A DNA stretch of 27,666 bases from UBA3263 sp964508865 (GCA_964508865.1 CAZDVP010000010.1:1-27666), one strand, 5' to 3'. Counted from the stretch's first letter, positions 6,526 to 14,310 are shown. Program-made: numbers and translations. Notes: generated by a model from the sequence alone, not told the origin.

Positions 6526-7729
6526 CGTTGAAAGCATACGCGCCGAGTTTCCGGCGCTCGACCGCGAGCTCTATGGCCGGCCGATGGTTTATTTCGACAA
6601 TGTTGCAACGTCGCAGACTCCGCGGCGCGTTGTCGATGCCATAACCGCGGGCTATTTCGGCGCCAAGGCCAACGTTCACCGCGGGGTGCACACCCTCAGC
6701 CAGGAGGCCACCGCCCTGCAGGAACAGGCCCGCGAGCGCGTGCGCCAATGGCTCAACGCCGAATCGGCGCAGGAAATAATCTTTACGCGCGGAACAACCG
6801 AGGCCATCAATCTGGTGGCATCGTCGTTTTGCGCCGGTCTGAGCGAGGGCGACGAAATCATTCTGACCGTTATGGAGCACCATGCCAACATCGTTCCGTG
6901 GCAGCTCCAGGCGCAGCGGCGCGGCCTTATAATCAAGGTTGCGGGCATCAATGCCGACGGTTCGCTGAATCTCGATGAGTTCCGCTCGCTCTTTTCGCCG
7001 CGCACCCGCTTGGCGGCGTTTTGCCATGTCAGCAACGTGCTCGGCACTGTCAATCCGGTTGCCGAAATGATTGCCGAAGCCCACCGCCACGGCGTTCCGG
7101 CGCTGGTCGACGGTGCACAGGCCGTGGCCCATATGCGCCCCGACGTGCGCGCCATCGATGCGGACTTCTACGCTTTTTCGCTCCATAAAATGTATGGTCC
7201 TTCGGGCATCGGTGTGCTCTATGGGCGCCGCTCGCTGCTTGAGGCCATGCCGCCATATCAGGGTGGGGGAGAGATGATCGCCCACGTGAGTTTCCAGGGA
7301 ACCACCTTTGCCGAGCTGCCTTATAAGTTCGAGGCCGGAACGCCCGACTTTGTCGGCATCGGCGCCCTTCCGTCGGCGCTCGATTTCATGGAGCAGACAG
7401 GTGTAGAGGCCATTGCCGCCCATGAACATGAACTGCTCGACTATTGCACGCGCCGCATGGCCGAAGTGCCCGGCATTACGATTTACGGCACCGCCCCCGG
7501 CAAAGGACCCGTTATTTCCTTCAACCTTGCCGGCGCCCACCACTACGACGTGGGCATGCTGCTCGACAAGCAAGGCGTTGAAGTCCGCACCGGCCACCAT
7601 TGCGCCCAGCCGCTGATGCATGCCCTCGGGATCGAAGGAACCGTGCGTCTGGGCTTCGCGGCATATAACACCGCCGCCGAGGTCGACCGCTTTATTGATG
7701 CACTGAAACGCACTGCAATGATGCTATGA
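6518..7729 (+). CDS. sufS: Cysteine desulfurase SufS
   Basis: A 403-residue class V aminotransferase-fold, PLP-dependent cysteine desulfurase that takes sulfur from cysteine for Fe-S assembly. The PLP lysine is K224 in FSLHKMYGPSGIGVLYG, and the catalytic persulfide cysteine is C362 in RTGHHCAQPLM, the short-loop arrangement of group II (SufS) enzymes. TRGTTEAINLVA and VMEHHANIVPWQ (cofactor pocket) and VDGAQAVAHM (aspartate to the pyridine ring) are also present. A leucine replaces the glycine usually found just before the HK pair. It overlaps sufD by 8 bases and the epimerase gene by 4, so the four genes are one operon. Confidence 0.95.
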   Translation: MFNVESIRAEFPALDRELYGRPMVYFDNVATSQTPRRVVDAITAGYFGAKANVHRGVHTLSQEATALQEQARERVRQWLNAESAQEIIFTRGTTEAINLVASSFCAGLSEGDEIILTVMEHHANIVPWQLQAQRRGLIIKVAGINADGSLNLDEFRSLFSPRTRLAAFCHVSNVLGTVNPVAEMIAEAHRHGVPALVDGAQAVAHMRPDVRAIDADFYAFSLHKMYGPSGIGVLYGRRSLLEAMPPYQGGGEMIAHVSFQGTTFAELPYKFEAGTPDFVGIGALPSALDFMEQTGVEAIAAHEHELLDYCTRRMAEVPGITIYGTAPGKGPVISFNLAGAHHYDVGMLLDKQGVEVRTGHHCAQPLMHALGIEGTVRLGFAAYNTAAEVDRFIDALKRTAMML

Positions 7730-8679
7730 AAATTCTCGTTACCGGAGCTGCCGGCTTCATTGGCGCCGCGGTGAGCAAACGCCTGCTCGAACTGGGCCAT
7801 GCGGTTGTGGGGGTCGACAATCTCAACGACTACTATTCTCCCGAACTCAAACTCGAGCGCCTGGCCAACATCGGCCCGCAGCTTGATTTCCGCAAGCTCG
7901 ATATTGCCGACCGCGGCGAAATGGAGCAGCTCTTTGCAACCGGACATTTCGACGTGGTCATCAACCTCGCCGCCCAGGCCGGAGTGCGCTATTCGCTTCA
8001 GAATCCTTATGCCTACGCCGAGAGCAACCTCATCGGCTTCCTCAACATTCTCGAAGGCTGCCGGCGCAGCGGGGTAGGGCATCTGGTCTACGCTTCGTCG
8101 AGCTCGGTCTATGGCCTCAACGAGGAAGTGCCCTTCCGCGAGGAGCATAAAACCGACAGCCCTGCCAGCCTCTATGCCGCTACCAAGAAGAGCAACGAGC
8201 TTATGGCGCATGCCTATACCCACCTCTATGGCTTCCCCACAACCGGGCTGCGCTTCTTCACGGTCTATGGCCCATGGGGGCGGCCCGACATGGCTCCCTA
8301 TCTTTTTGCCGACGCCATAATTTCCGGACGACCCATCAAGGTGTTTAACAGCGGCCAAATGATGCGCGATTTCACATATATCGACGACGTTGTGGAAATA
8401 GTTGTTCGCGCGGCCACTTCGGAACCAACGCGCCCGTTCCGCGTGTTCAATGTGGGCAATTCCAGTCCGGTGGTTCTCGGCGACTTCATTGCCGAAATCG
8501 AGCGTGCTGCCGGCCGCGAGGCCGTCAAGGAGTATCTGCCCATGCAGCCGGGCGATGTGCCGGTGACTTATGCCGACTCGTCGGCCGCCTTTGCCGAATT
8601 CGGTTTCCGCCCTCAAACGCCCCTTCGCGCGGGCATTGAGCGCACCGTTGGCTGGCTCCTTCCGCGCCTGCGCAAATAA
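7726..8679 (+). CDS. NAD-dependent epimerase, UDP-glucuronate 4-epimerase-like
   Basis: A 317-residue extended short-chain dehydrogenase/reductase. The N-terminal TGAAGFIG (residues 6-13) is the NAD-binding glycine motif. Y150 and K154 form the YxxxK catalytic pair in SLYAATKKSNE, with an upstream serine stretch (YASSSSVYG). VDNLNDYYSPELKLERL and RFFTVYGPWGRPDMAP are typical of UDP-glucuronate 4-epimerases, which supply UDP-galacturonate for surface polysaccharides. The substrate is inferred from these motifs. It overlaps sufS by 4 bases (ATGA), an unexpected partner for Fe-S genes; the enzyme itself needs no Fe-S cluster. No clear T-tailed terminator follows. Confidence 0.88.
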   Translation: MKILVTGAAGFIGAAVSKRLLELGHAVVGVDNLNDYYSPELKLERLANIGPQLDFRKLDIADRGEMEQLFATGHFDVVINLAAQAGVRYSLQNPYAYAESNLIGFLNILEGCRRSGVGHLVYASSSSVYGLNEEVPFREEHKTDSPASLYAATKKSNELMAHAYTHLYGFPTTGLRFFTVYGPWGRPDMAPYLFADAIISGRPIKVFNSGQMMRDFTYIDDVVEIVVRAATSEPTRPFRVFNVGNSSPVVLGDFIAEIERAAGREAVKEYLPMQPGDVPVTYADSSAAFAEFGFRPQTPLRAGIERTVGWLLPRLRK

Positions 8680-8681
8680 AT

Positions 8682-8712
8682 TTTGCCGCCCGCAAAAAAA
8701 TTATTATCTTTG
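8682..8712 (+). promoter_or_regulatory. Promoter of the glycosidase gene
   Basis: TTTG (8682-8685) and TATCTTTG (8705-8712) are 19 bases apart. The predicted start near 8719 leaves a leader of about 68 bases. Two inverted repeats sit on this promoter, at 8689-8716 and 8719-8738. Confidence 0.72.
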
Positions 8713-8716
8713 CGGG
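8689..8716. promoter_or_regulatory. Inverted repeat spanning the -7 element (possible operator)
   Basis: CCCGCAAA (8689-8696) is exactly inverted as TTTGCGGG (8709-8716) with 12 bases between. The right arm contains the TTTG of the -7 element, so a protein bound here would block the promoter. It could instead be a weak terminator of the epimerase gene, but there is no T-run after it. Confidence 0.5.
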
Positions 8717-8718
8717 AA

Positions 8719-8738
8719 ATTGGACAAATTAGTCCAAT
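8719..8738. promoter_or_regulatory. Inverted repeat at the predicted transcript 5' end
   Basis: ATTGGAC (8719-8725) is inverted as GTCCAAT (8732-8738) around AAATTA. It begins at the predicted first transcribed base, so it is either a repressor site or a 5' hairpin that stabilises the mRNA. Confidence 0.5.
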
Positions 8739-8786
8739 AAGCCCTATAGAGAATATCCTTAATAATCATACCAGTCAAAACAATCT

Positions 8787-11700
8787 ATGAGTAAATCTTG
8801 TTGGAGCAGCGCTGCTCTATGCTTGATTCTGGGCCTGGCGCCATTTGCAGCCGGTGCGCAGTCGGTTATTTATCCCGGGCCCGTGCAGCCCGGTGTGGCC
8901 TCGGTCAGCGAAGCCGACGGCACCTACACTCTGAGCAACGACCTGCTTTCGGCCTCGTTTGTCAAACAGGGCCGGACGCTCGTTTTCGGTGGCTGCGAAG
9001 CCATGAATCTCAACCCTGGAACCGAGCTGTTCGTTATCAACCTCGGCAACGGAACCAGCCTGCCCGCATCGGCCATGACCATGACTTCGGTCAAGGTTGA
9101 AGGCCTATCGGCCGACCAGGCCTCATTCAAGGGCTCCGAGCATTTCGACGGCCAGTCTATAGTTGCGGAATTCACCGGCGGCGGCCTGAACGTTCAGTGG
9201 CGCGCCCTGCTGCGCGACGGTTCACACTACCTGCGCACCGAAATGAAAATCACCCCCTCGGCCGGCGATGTGGCCATGGGTTCAATCGTTGCCATGACCT
9301 ACGATGTTCAGAACATCGAGGGCAACACTGCCCCGGTGGTGGTCGGCAACACCCGCGGCCCCGTTATTGCAAGCAGCCGCATTTTTGCCGGCGTTGAGAC
9401 CCCGATGGCTCACAACACCGTGCTTTCCCCTAACTCCGGCCTCGACACTTTCACTCCCCAATCCTGGACTCCCGAGTCGTTCAGCTGGGTCCCCGGCCAG
9501 GAAACTCCCGAAGCAATAACCAACCTGAAAACCCTTTCCGGCTCCAAAAACATCAAGACCACCGACGTGGTCGCAACCCGCGGCTACCTGGCTTTCCGCG
9601 ATGCCGGCGAGCAGACCATTACTTTCCAGTATGCCTCCGGCACCCACGGCCTGAATGTTGTCGGCGTTGACGTTTGCGACCCTCAATCGGGCGCCGTGGT
9701 GACTTCCGACTATCACGCAGGTTTCACCGGCAGCAAGGCTCAGAACAACGTTTACACCATCAACATTCCCGAAACCGGTGCATACCTTGTTCGCTACTTC
9801 ATCGAAACCCTAACCGAAACCATCACCTCCAGCGGCGACATTGCCTATAGCGGTAGAGTCGCTCAGCCCGAGCTGGTGTTTGGCGACGCTCCGGCGCGCG
9901 TTCGCCGCGTGCTCTCCGCAACCGACCGCAACACCATGCAGGATGGCTCCGTTGAAACCGACTCCTGGACCGGAACTTCCTGGACCAAAATCGGTGCCGA
10001 CAACGTTCCTGCCCGCATCAAGGAGCTGGGCGTGGTTGCCGCCAATGTCCGCTATATGGACCGCCCGGTCAAATTCATCGGCGACGCAACGCTGACTGTT
10101 GAGTTCCTCTACACCTCCGGCAACCACCGCCTCGACATTTGCGGCATCGAGCTTATCGACGGCGACGGCAACACCGCCGTTTGCGACTACCACCTCGGCT
10201 ACACCGGCAATCTGAAATCAGACAATATCTATAAAATTGAGATTCCCAACGGCGGCGAATACACCCTGCGCTACTGGGCACACAACGCCGACAACGCCCT
10301 GTCGACCAACGGCAACATCAACCTCACCTACGACAAAATCTACACCATCTACCTCCCCGCGCCCGAATCGCAGGTGATTCAGGGCGAATGGAAGCGCCCC
10401 ATAACACTTGCCGCCGGCAAGACATGGGAGGTCAGCGCCGTTGTCGGCCTGGTTGCTCCCGGCCAGCAGCGCCGCTCGGTTGCCTGCTATGTTGACCGCG
10501 AACGCGCCGTTGCGTGGCGTCCGTTCCCGATGTATAACAGCTGGTTTGAACTCAACATCAACCGCAAGGACGACCCCACCTATGACACTCACTTCACCTC
10601 CGCCCAGTGCGTCGATGTTGTCAGTCAGTGGGAAAAGAACCTCTACAAGGAATTCGGCGCCAACATTGAGGCCTTCCTCTGGGACGACGGCTGGGACGAA
10701 TGGGGCACCTGGGATTTCAACAAGAACTTCCCCAACGGATTCTCGGAAATCGACGCAGTCGCAACCGCAATGAACACCGGCATCGGCACCTGGCTCGGCC
10801 CGGTTGGTGGCTACGGCAAGAGCGGCAACAGCCGCCGCGCCTACTGGAACGGCAAAGGCGGCATGACGCTCAGCAATCCCGCCTACTACGACGTGTTCCT
10901 GACCCAGTGCAGCCGCTTTATGAACGACTATGACTTCCGCATGTTCAAGTTCGACGGCATCAGCTCCAAGTTCGCCGCCTATGGCCCCGACGCCAGCAAC
11001 GAGGAGGGCGCCGAAGGTATCATTGACATCGAGCAGCGCCTGCGCGAAATCAAACCCGACATTTTCCTCAACACCACAGTCGGCACCTGGGCTTCGCCCT
11101 TCTGGTACCGCATTTCGGACTGCACCTGGCGCCAGGAAAATGACTACGGCAAAATCGGCAATAACTCCATTGACCGCGAGCAGTGGATAACCTATCGCGA
11201 CCGCCTGATTTATCAGAACTACGTTAGCGGCTCGCCTCTCTGCCCGATCAACTCCGTTATGAGCCACGGCTTCATTCTGACCACCCACGAAAACCCCTGC
11301 AAATACAGCCAGAACTACGACGCTGTTCTGCGCGAGCTCCGCTGCGCTTTCGTTTCGGGTTCGACCATGGTTGAACTCTATGCCGACTATGAACTGCTCA
11401 ACAACATTGTTGGCAACGGCGTCAAGGGCAAGCTCTGGGAAGATATTGCCGAGTGCATTTTCTGGCAGCAGAACAATGCCGACGTTCTGGCCGACGCCCA
11501 CTGGGTAGGCGGCAACCCCTGGACCGGCGCCGAGCATCAGGTCTACGGCTGGGCAAGCTGGAACGGCACCAAGTCGACCCTGGCCCTGCGCAACGGCGAC
11601 AACAACACCAAGACATTCAAAACCACCCTGCGCCAGGCGCTCGAATTTCCCGCCCACATCAGCGGCACAGTTCGCCTCAAACACTCCTTTAAGGCCCAGA

Positions 11701-11972
11701 CCCCCATTGAAGGCCTCCCGCTCGACACTCCCATCAACATCGACGAGGAACTCACTCTGACCCTGCCCGGCTCGAGCCTTTTCTGCTTCGACGGCATCGA
11801 GGGCAACACCGAATGGCCCGTATACCCCAACCATGGCCAGGGCTCGATTGAGCAGATTGCAGCCGAAAAGACCAACGCCGACTCTGCGATCTACGATCTT
11901 CAGGGACGCCGCGCGGCAGCCAATCCCGCCCCCGGCCTCTACATTAAAGGCGGCCGACTGATTCGCCTCTGA
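8787..11972 (+). CDS. Secreted clan GH-D (GH36-like) glycosidase, probable alpha-galactosidase/alpha-N-acetylgalactosaminidase
   Basis: A 1061-residue secreted enzyme. A signal peptide (MSKSCWSSAALCLILGLAPF..) leads to an N-terminal beta-sandwich, two copies of a ~125-residue module (about 230-355 and 390-515), then a catalytic barrel. FLWDDGWDEWGTW (D633, D634) matches the start of GH36-type barrels. FKFDG gives D723 as likely nucleophile, and YRISDCTWR gives D778 as likely acid/base with R782. A C-terminal sandwich (VYGWASWNGTKSTLALRNGD.. to SSLFCFDG) follows. Residues 1034-1061 form a YDLQGRR..GLYIKGGR tail like that of the next gene. It probably removes alpha-linked Gal or GalNAc from host glycans. 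The substrate is inferred; the clan is fairly secure. It has its own promoter and terminator. Confidence 0.78.
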   Translation: MSKSCWSSAALCLILGLAPFAAGAQSVIYPGPVQPGVASVSEADGTYTLSNDLLSASFVKQGRTLVFGGCEAMNLNPGTELFVINLGNGTSLPASAMTMTSVKVEGLSADQASFKGSEHFDGQSIVAEFTGGGLNVQWRALLRDGSHYLRTEMKITPSAGDVAMGSIVAMTYDVQNIEGNTAPVVVGNTRGPVIASSRIFAGVETPMAHNTVLSPNSGLDTFTPQSWTPESFSWVPGQETPEAITNLKTLSGSKNIKTTDVVATRGYLAFRDAGEQTITFQYASGTHGLNVVGVDVCDPQSGAVVTSDYHAGFTGSKAQNNVYTINIPETGAYLVRYFIETLTETITSSGDIAYSGRVAQPELVFGDAPARVRRVLSATDRNTMQDGSVETDSWTGTSWTKIGADNVPARIKELGVVAANVRYMDRPVKFIGDATLTVEFLYTSGNHRLDICGIELIDGDGNTAVCDYHLGYTGNLKSDNIYKIEIPNGGEYTLRYWAHNADNALSTNGNINLTYDKIYTIYLPAPESQVIQGEWKRPITLAAGKTWEVSAVVGLVAPGQQRRSVACYVDRERAVAWRPFPMYNSWFELNINRKDDPTYDTHFTSAQCVDVVSQWEKNLYKEFGANIEAFLWDDGWDEWGTWDFNKNFPNGFSEIDAVATAMNTGIGTWLGPVGGYGKSGNSRRAYWNGKGGMTLSNPAYYDVFLTQCSRFMNDYDFRMFKFDGISSKFAAYGPDASNEEGAEGIIDIEQRLREIKPDIFLNTTVGTWASPFWYRISDCTWRQENDYGKIGNNSIDREQWITYRDRLIYQNYVSGSPLCPINSVMSHGFILTTHENPCKYSQNYDAVLRELRCAFVSGSTMVELYADYELLNNIVGNGVKGKLWEDIAECIFWQQNNADVLADAHWVGGNPWTGAEHQVYGWASWNGTKSTLALRNGDNNTKTFKTTLRQALEFPAHISGTVRLKHSFKAQTPIEGLPLDTPINIDEELTLTLPGSSLFCFDGIEGNTEWPVYPNHGQGSIEQIAAEKTNADSAIYDLQGRRAAANPAPGLYIKGGRLIRL

Positions 11973-11986
11973 TTTGATTCCCTTTG

Positions 11987-12020
11987 AGCGCCCGCTTTGC
12001 AGAAAAGCGGGCGCTTTTTT
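11987..12020 (+). terminator. Strong intrinsic terminator of the glycosidase gene
   Basis: AGCGCCCGCTTT (11987-11998) pairs perfectly with AAAGCGGGCGCT (12004-12015) across a 5-base loop, followed by a T-run to 12020. This isolates the glycosidase from the downstream operon. Confidence 0.93.
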
Positions 12021-12071
12021 CATGTTTAAAAACATTTTTGCGTGTTTTTAGGCCGCTTTTCAGTGTTAAGC

Positions 12072-12103
12072 TTTGCAAAATTGAGAAATTTTGCGTAAAT
12101 TTG
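12072..12103 (+). promoter_or_regulatory. Promoter of the trefoil-protein/SusCD operon
   Basis: TTTG (12072-12075) and TAAATTTG (12096-12103) are 20 bases apart, a full consensus match. The predicted start near 12110 gives a leader of about 108 bases, longer than the other leaders here. I see no known riboswitch in that leader. Confidence 0.78.
12075..12094. promoter_or_regulatory. Palindrome in the promoter spacer (possible operator)
   Basis: GCAAAATT (12075-12082) is exactly inverted as AATTTTGC (12087-12094) around GAGA. It fills the spacer between the -33 and -7 elements. An operator is plausible, but AT-rich palindromes this short can arise by chance. Confidence 0.4.
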
Positions 12104-12217
12104 CAGTAATAAAACCGCAGAGGCGGCAGTTTATCTTAAAGATTCCTTACCTTAATTGGGCCCCTTATTTAGAAAGTAATACTCACTAATTATTTCACAA
12201 TTCTACAACAAACCGTT

Positions 12218-14242
12218 ATGAAGAAAACAGTTATGTTTCTTTCGGCTTTGGCAATGACTGCCAGCGTTTACGCTGCCGACAAGTTCGAAGCAGGCACTGC
12301 CGACGCACCGAACTATTATGTTCTGAAGGCCGGTCGCGGCACTCCCTATCTCGCATACTATTATGATGCCAATGATAGCGAAGCCAGACTTACCACCGGC
12401 AATGGTGAAGAGGTAAACCTTTATCGTACTGACAACCTCTCCCAGGAGAACATTTGGGTTGTTATTCCCGGCGAAGCTGAAGGTACCGTTAAGGTTATCG
12501 CTTACCCTACCTATGGCGCTAATAACCGCGGCCTGATGAACTTCCTGAAAGGTGAATCTGCTTCCACCCTTTCCGGCGCAGTTGCAACTTGCGTAAAAGC
12601 GAAAGACATCTATCCTACCTATAACGCCAACGGCACTGTAAGCCTCTCGATCAACACTGCCGAAGGTTACATTAAGACTGAAGTTACCGGCGCGGATCCG
12701 GTGTATGACTACTACACTCTCGACGCCTCTAACGGTTCTAACTTCTGCGGTAACTGGGTTCCCGGTGATGCCGGCACCAGCTGGACTGCCTATAAACTTG
12801 ACCTGACCAACGGCGTTGACGCTGCTCTGGCTGCCGTAGATGCTGCCATCGTTAAGGAAGCGGCACAGGCTCTGGTTGAACAATATATCGGTTTCTTCCA
12901 GACTTATATTGAAAGTGTGCCCTGGGTTGCCGAAGAACTTCAGGCTGGTGTAGATGCCCTCAAGGGTTATGACCCCACTGCTAACTATTCGGCTGATGTT
13001 GACAGCATTTGGGCCCTTTACACCTCGAATGCATCCGCAGCTCTGAACACCATGTTTGCCGGCAAGCAGATTGCAGTTCAGAACCTGCGTCGCGCCAATG
13101 GCGGTAAGACTGCTTATCCCGCTGCTGATGCAGCTGCTGGCAACTTCCCGATGGTAGACTCCTACACTTCTAACCCTGCTGCTGTATTTATTCTCGAATC
13201 TGCCGAAGAAGGTTATTATTTCTATAATGAAAACCAAAAAGTTTTCATAGGTCTTGATGCAAGCGGCAATGTTATTACTGTTGATGCGAAGGAAAATGCT
13301 CATGCCATCAAATTCTTGCTCAATGCAAATGGCGGTTTTGTTGGTGTTAATATGCTCCTTCCCGGCGTTACCGATATGAGCGCTATCAATGCTGATAACA
13401 ATGCATCTTCGAAACTCGTTCTCTGGTATGCTGCCGATGGTGGCTCCATCTGGGCTATCTATGATGCAAGCGAAGAAGCTCAGGTAAAGGATGCGATTGC
13501 TGCCAATCTCGCCAATCTTGAAGCCTATGCCGCTTCTGTTCCTGATATGGTTGCCAATATCCTGAATATCGCTATTGATAACATCAAAGCTCTTAACCCC
13601 GCTGAAACCACTGCAGCTGCTGTAAATGAAATTGCCGATAAGGCTATGGCTGATGCTAATAACCTCCTTCTGACCGGTATGAACGGCATCAAGCTGACTC
13701 TGCGCAACCTCCGTCAGAACAAGTTCGTAAGCGTTGCCGACGGCCAGTGGGCTTACTCTGAGTTCAACGATGTTGCTGAAACCGTGTTCACCTTCAAGGC
13801 TCAGGAAGACGGCGGTTATATCCTCTATAACGAAGCTGGCAAGCTCTATATCGGCAATGTTGAAGAAGAGACCAATGCCGAAGGTAAAGTTACTCAGCGC
13901 AACATTCTTGGCACCGACAATGAAGCAGATGCAATGACTCTCTATCCCTTCCTCAGCAAGGGTGGCAACTTCACCGGCGTAGCTCTCTCCGTTGAAGCTG
14001 AAATCAAAGCAAACTGCACGGCAATCAACACTAACACCAACACTAAGATTCTGCATACCTATTCCGCTAACGATGCCGGTTCGATTTTCGCTCTGATGGC
14101 TCCCGACACCGTTCTGGCTATCGACGAAGTTAAGGCTGCAGGCGTGAAGATGCAGGGCATCTATGACCTGAGCGGTCGCAAGCTCGTTGCTCCCGTTAAG
14201 GGCATCAACATTATCAACGGCAAGAAAGTACTTGTTAAATAA
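12218..14242 (+). CDS. Secreted protein with three beta-trefoil-like units and a C-terminal sorting-type tail; function unknown
   Basis: A 674-residue exported protein I cannot assign to a named family. A signal peptide (MKKTVMFLSALAMTASVYAA) is followed by unit A (about 28-195), an alanine-rich helical segment (197-281), unit B (282-415), a second helical segment (about 415-486), unit C (487-635) and a YDLSGRK..GINIINGKK tail (647-674). The units end alike: GDAGTSWTAY (W189), DGGSIWAIY (W412) and NDAGSIFAL (F624). B and C also share a VQNLRR/LRNLRQ start and a GYYFYNENQKVFIG / GGYILYNEAGKLYIG strand pair. This resembles ricin-type beta-trefoils, so a lectin-like surface role is inferred. It is the first gene of the SusCD operon. 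Codons in unit B are more AT-rich than in the rest. Confidence 0.85.
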   Translation: MKKTVMFLSALAMTASVYAADKFEAGTADAPNYYVLKAGRGTPYLAYYYDANDSEARLTTGNGEEVNLYRTDNLSQENIWVVIPGEAEGTVKVIAYPTYGANNRGLMNFLKGESASTLSGAVATCVKAKDIYPTYNANGTVSLSINTAEGYIKTEVTGADPVYDYYTLDASNGSNFCGNWVPGDAGTSWTAYKLDLTNGVDAALAAVDAAIVKEAAQALVEQYIGFFQTYIESVPWVAEELQAGVDALKGYDPTANYSADVDSIWALYTSNASAALNTMFAGKQIAVQNLRRANGGKTAYPAADAAAGNFPMVDSYTSNPAAVFILESAEEGYYFYNENQKVFIGLDASGNVITVDAKENAHAIKFLLNANGGFVGVNMLLPGVTDMSAINADNNASSKLVLWYAADGGSIWAIYDASEEAQVKDAIAANLANLEAYAASVPDMVANILNIAIDNIKALNPAETTAAAVNEIADKAMADANNLLLTGMNGIKLTLRNLRQNKFVSVADGQWAYSEFNDVAETVFTFKAQEDGGYILYNEAGKLYIGNVEEETNAEGKVTQRNILGTDNEADAMTLYPFLSKGGNFTGVALSVEAEIKANCTAINTNTNTKILHTYSANDAGSIFALMAPDTVLAIDEVKAAGVKMQGIYDLSGRKLVAPVKGINIINGKKVLVK

Positions 14243-14266
14243 CAAGTTCCCCTGATTAACCAAATT

Positions 14267-14310
14267 CGGTGAGACTGACTCCAATTCAAGTATATGGGTC
14301 AGCCTCACCG
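14267..14310 (+). promoter_or_regulatory. Long intergenic hairpin between the trefoil gene and susC (possible attenuator)
   Basis: CGGTGAGACTGAC (14267-14279) pairs with GTCAGCCTCACCG (14298-14310), 12 of 13 positions matching, with an 18-base loop. There is no T-run after it and no promoter consensus before susC. It more likely tunes read-through or protects the upstream mRNA end than ends transcription completely. Confidence 0.6.

Noticed and set aside
10218..12035. A 605-codon open frame on the - strand opposite the glycosidase
   Set aside because: It is low-complexity Gly/Val/Ala-rich translation of C-ending codons read backwards, crosses the terminator, and overlaps a well-supported enzyme.
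12104..12217. Riboswitch in the long leader of the trefoil gene
   Set aside because: The leader is long enough for a small element, but I see no conserved riboswitch core and only AT-rich unstructured sequence.
14230..14247. Seven-base inverted repeat around the trefoil gene stop codon (ACTTGTT/AACAAGT)
   Set aside because: Short, AT-rich and partly coding; probably chance beside the larger hairpin at 14267-14310.
12203..14308. A 701-codon open frame on the - strand opposite the trefoil gene
   Set aside because: It mirrors a gene with a signal peptide, repeats and a proper promoter on the + strand. The antisense protein has no domain, and long antisense frames are expected from this codon bias.
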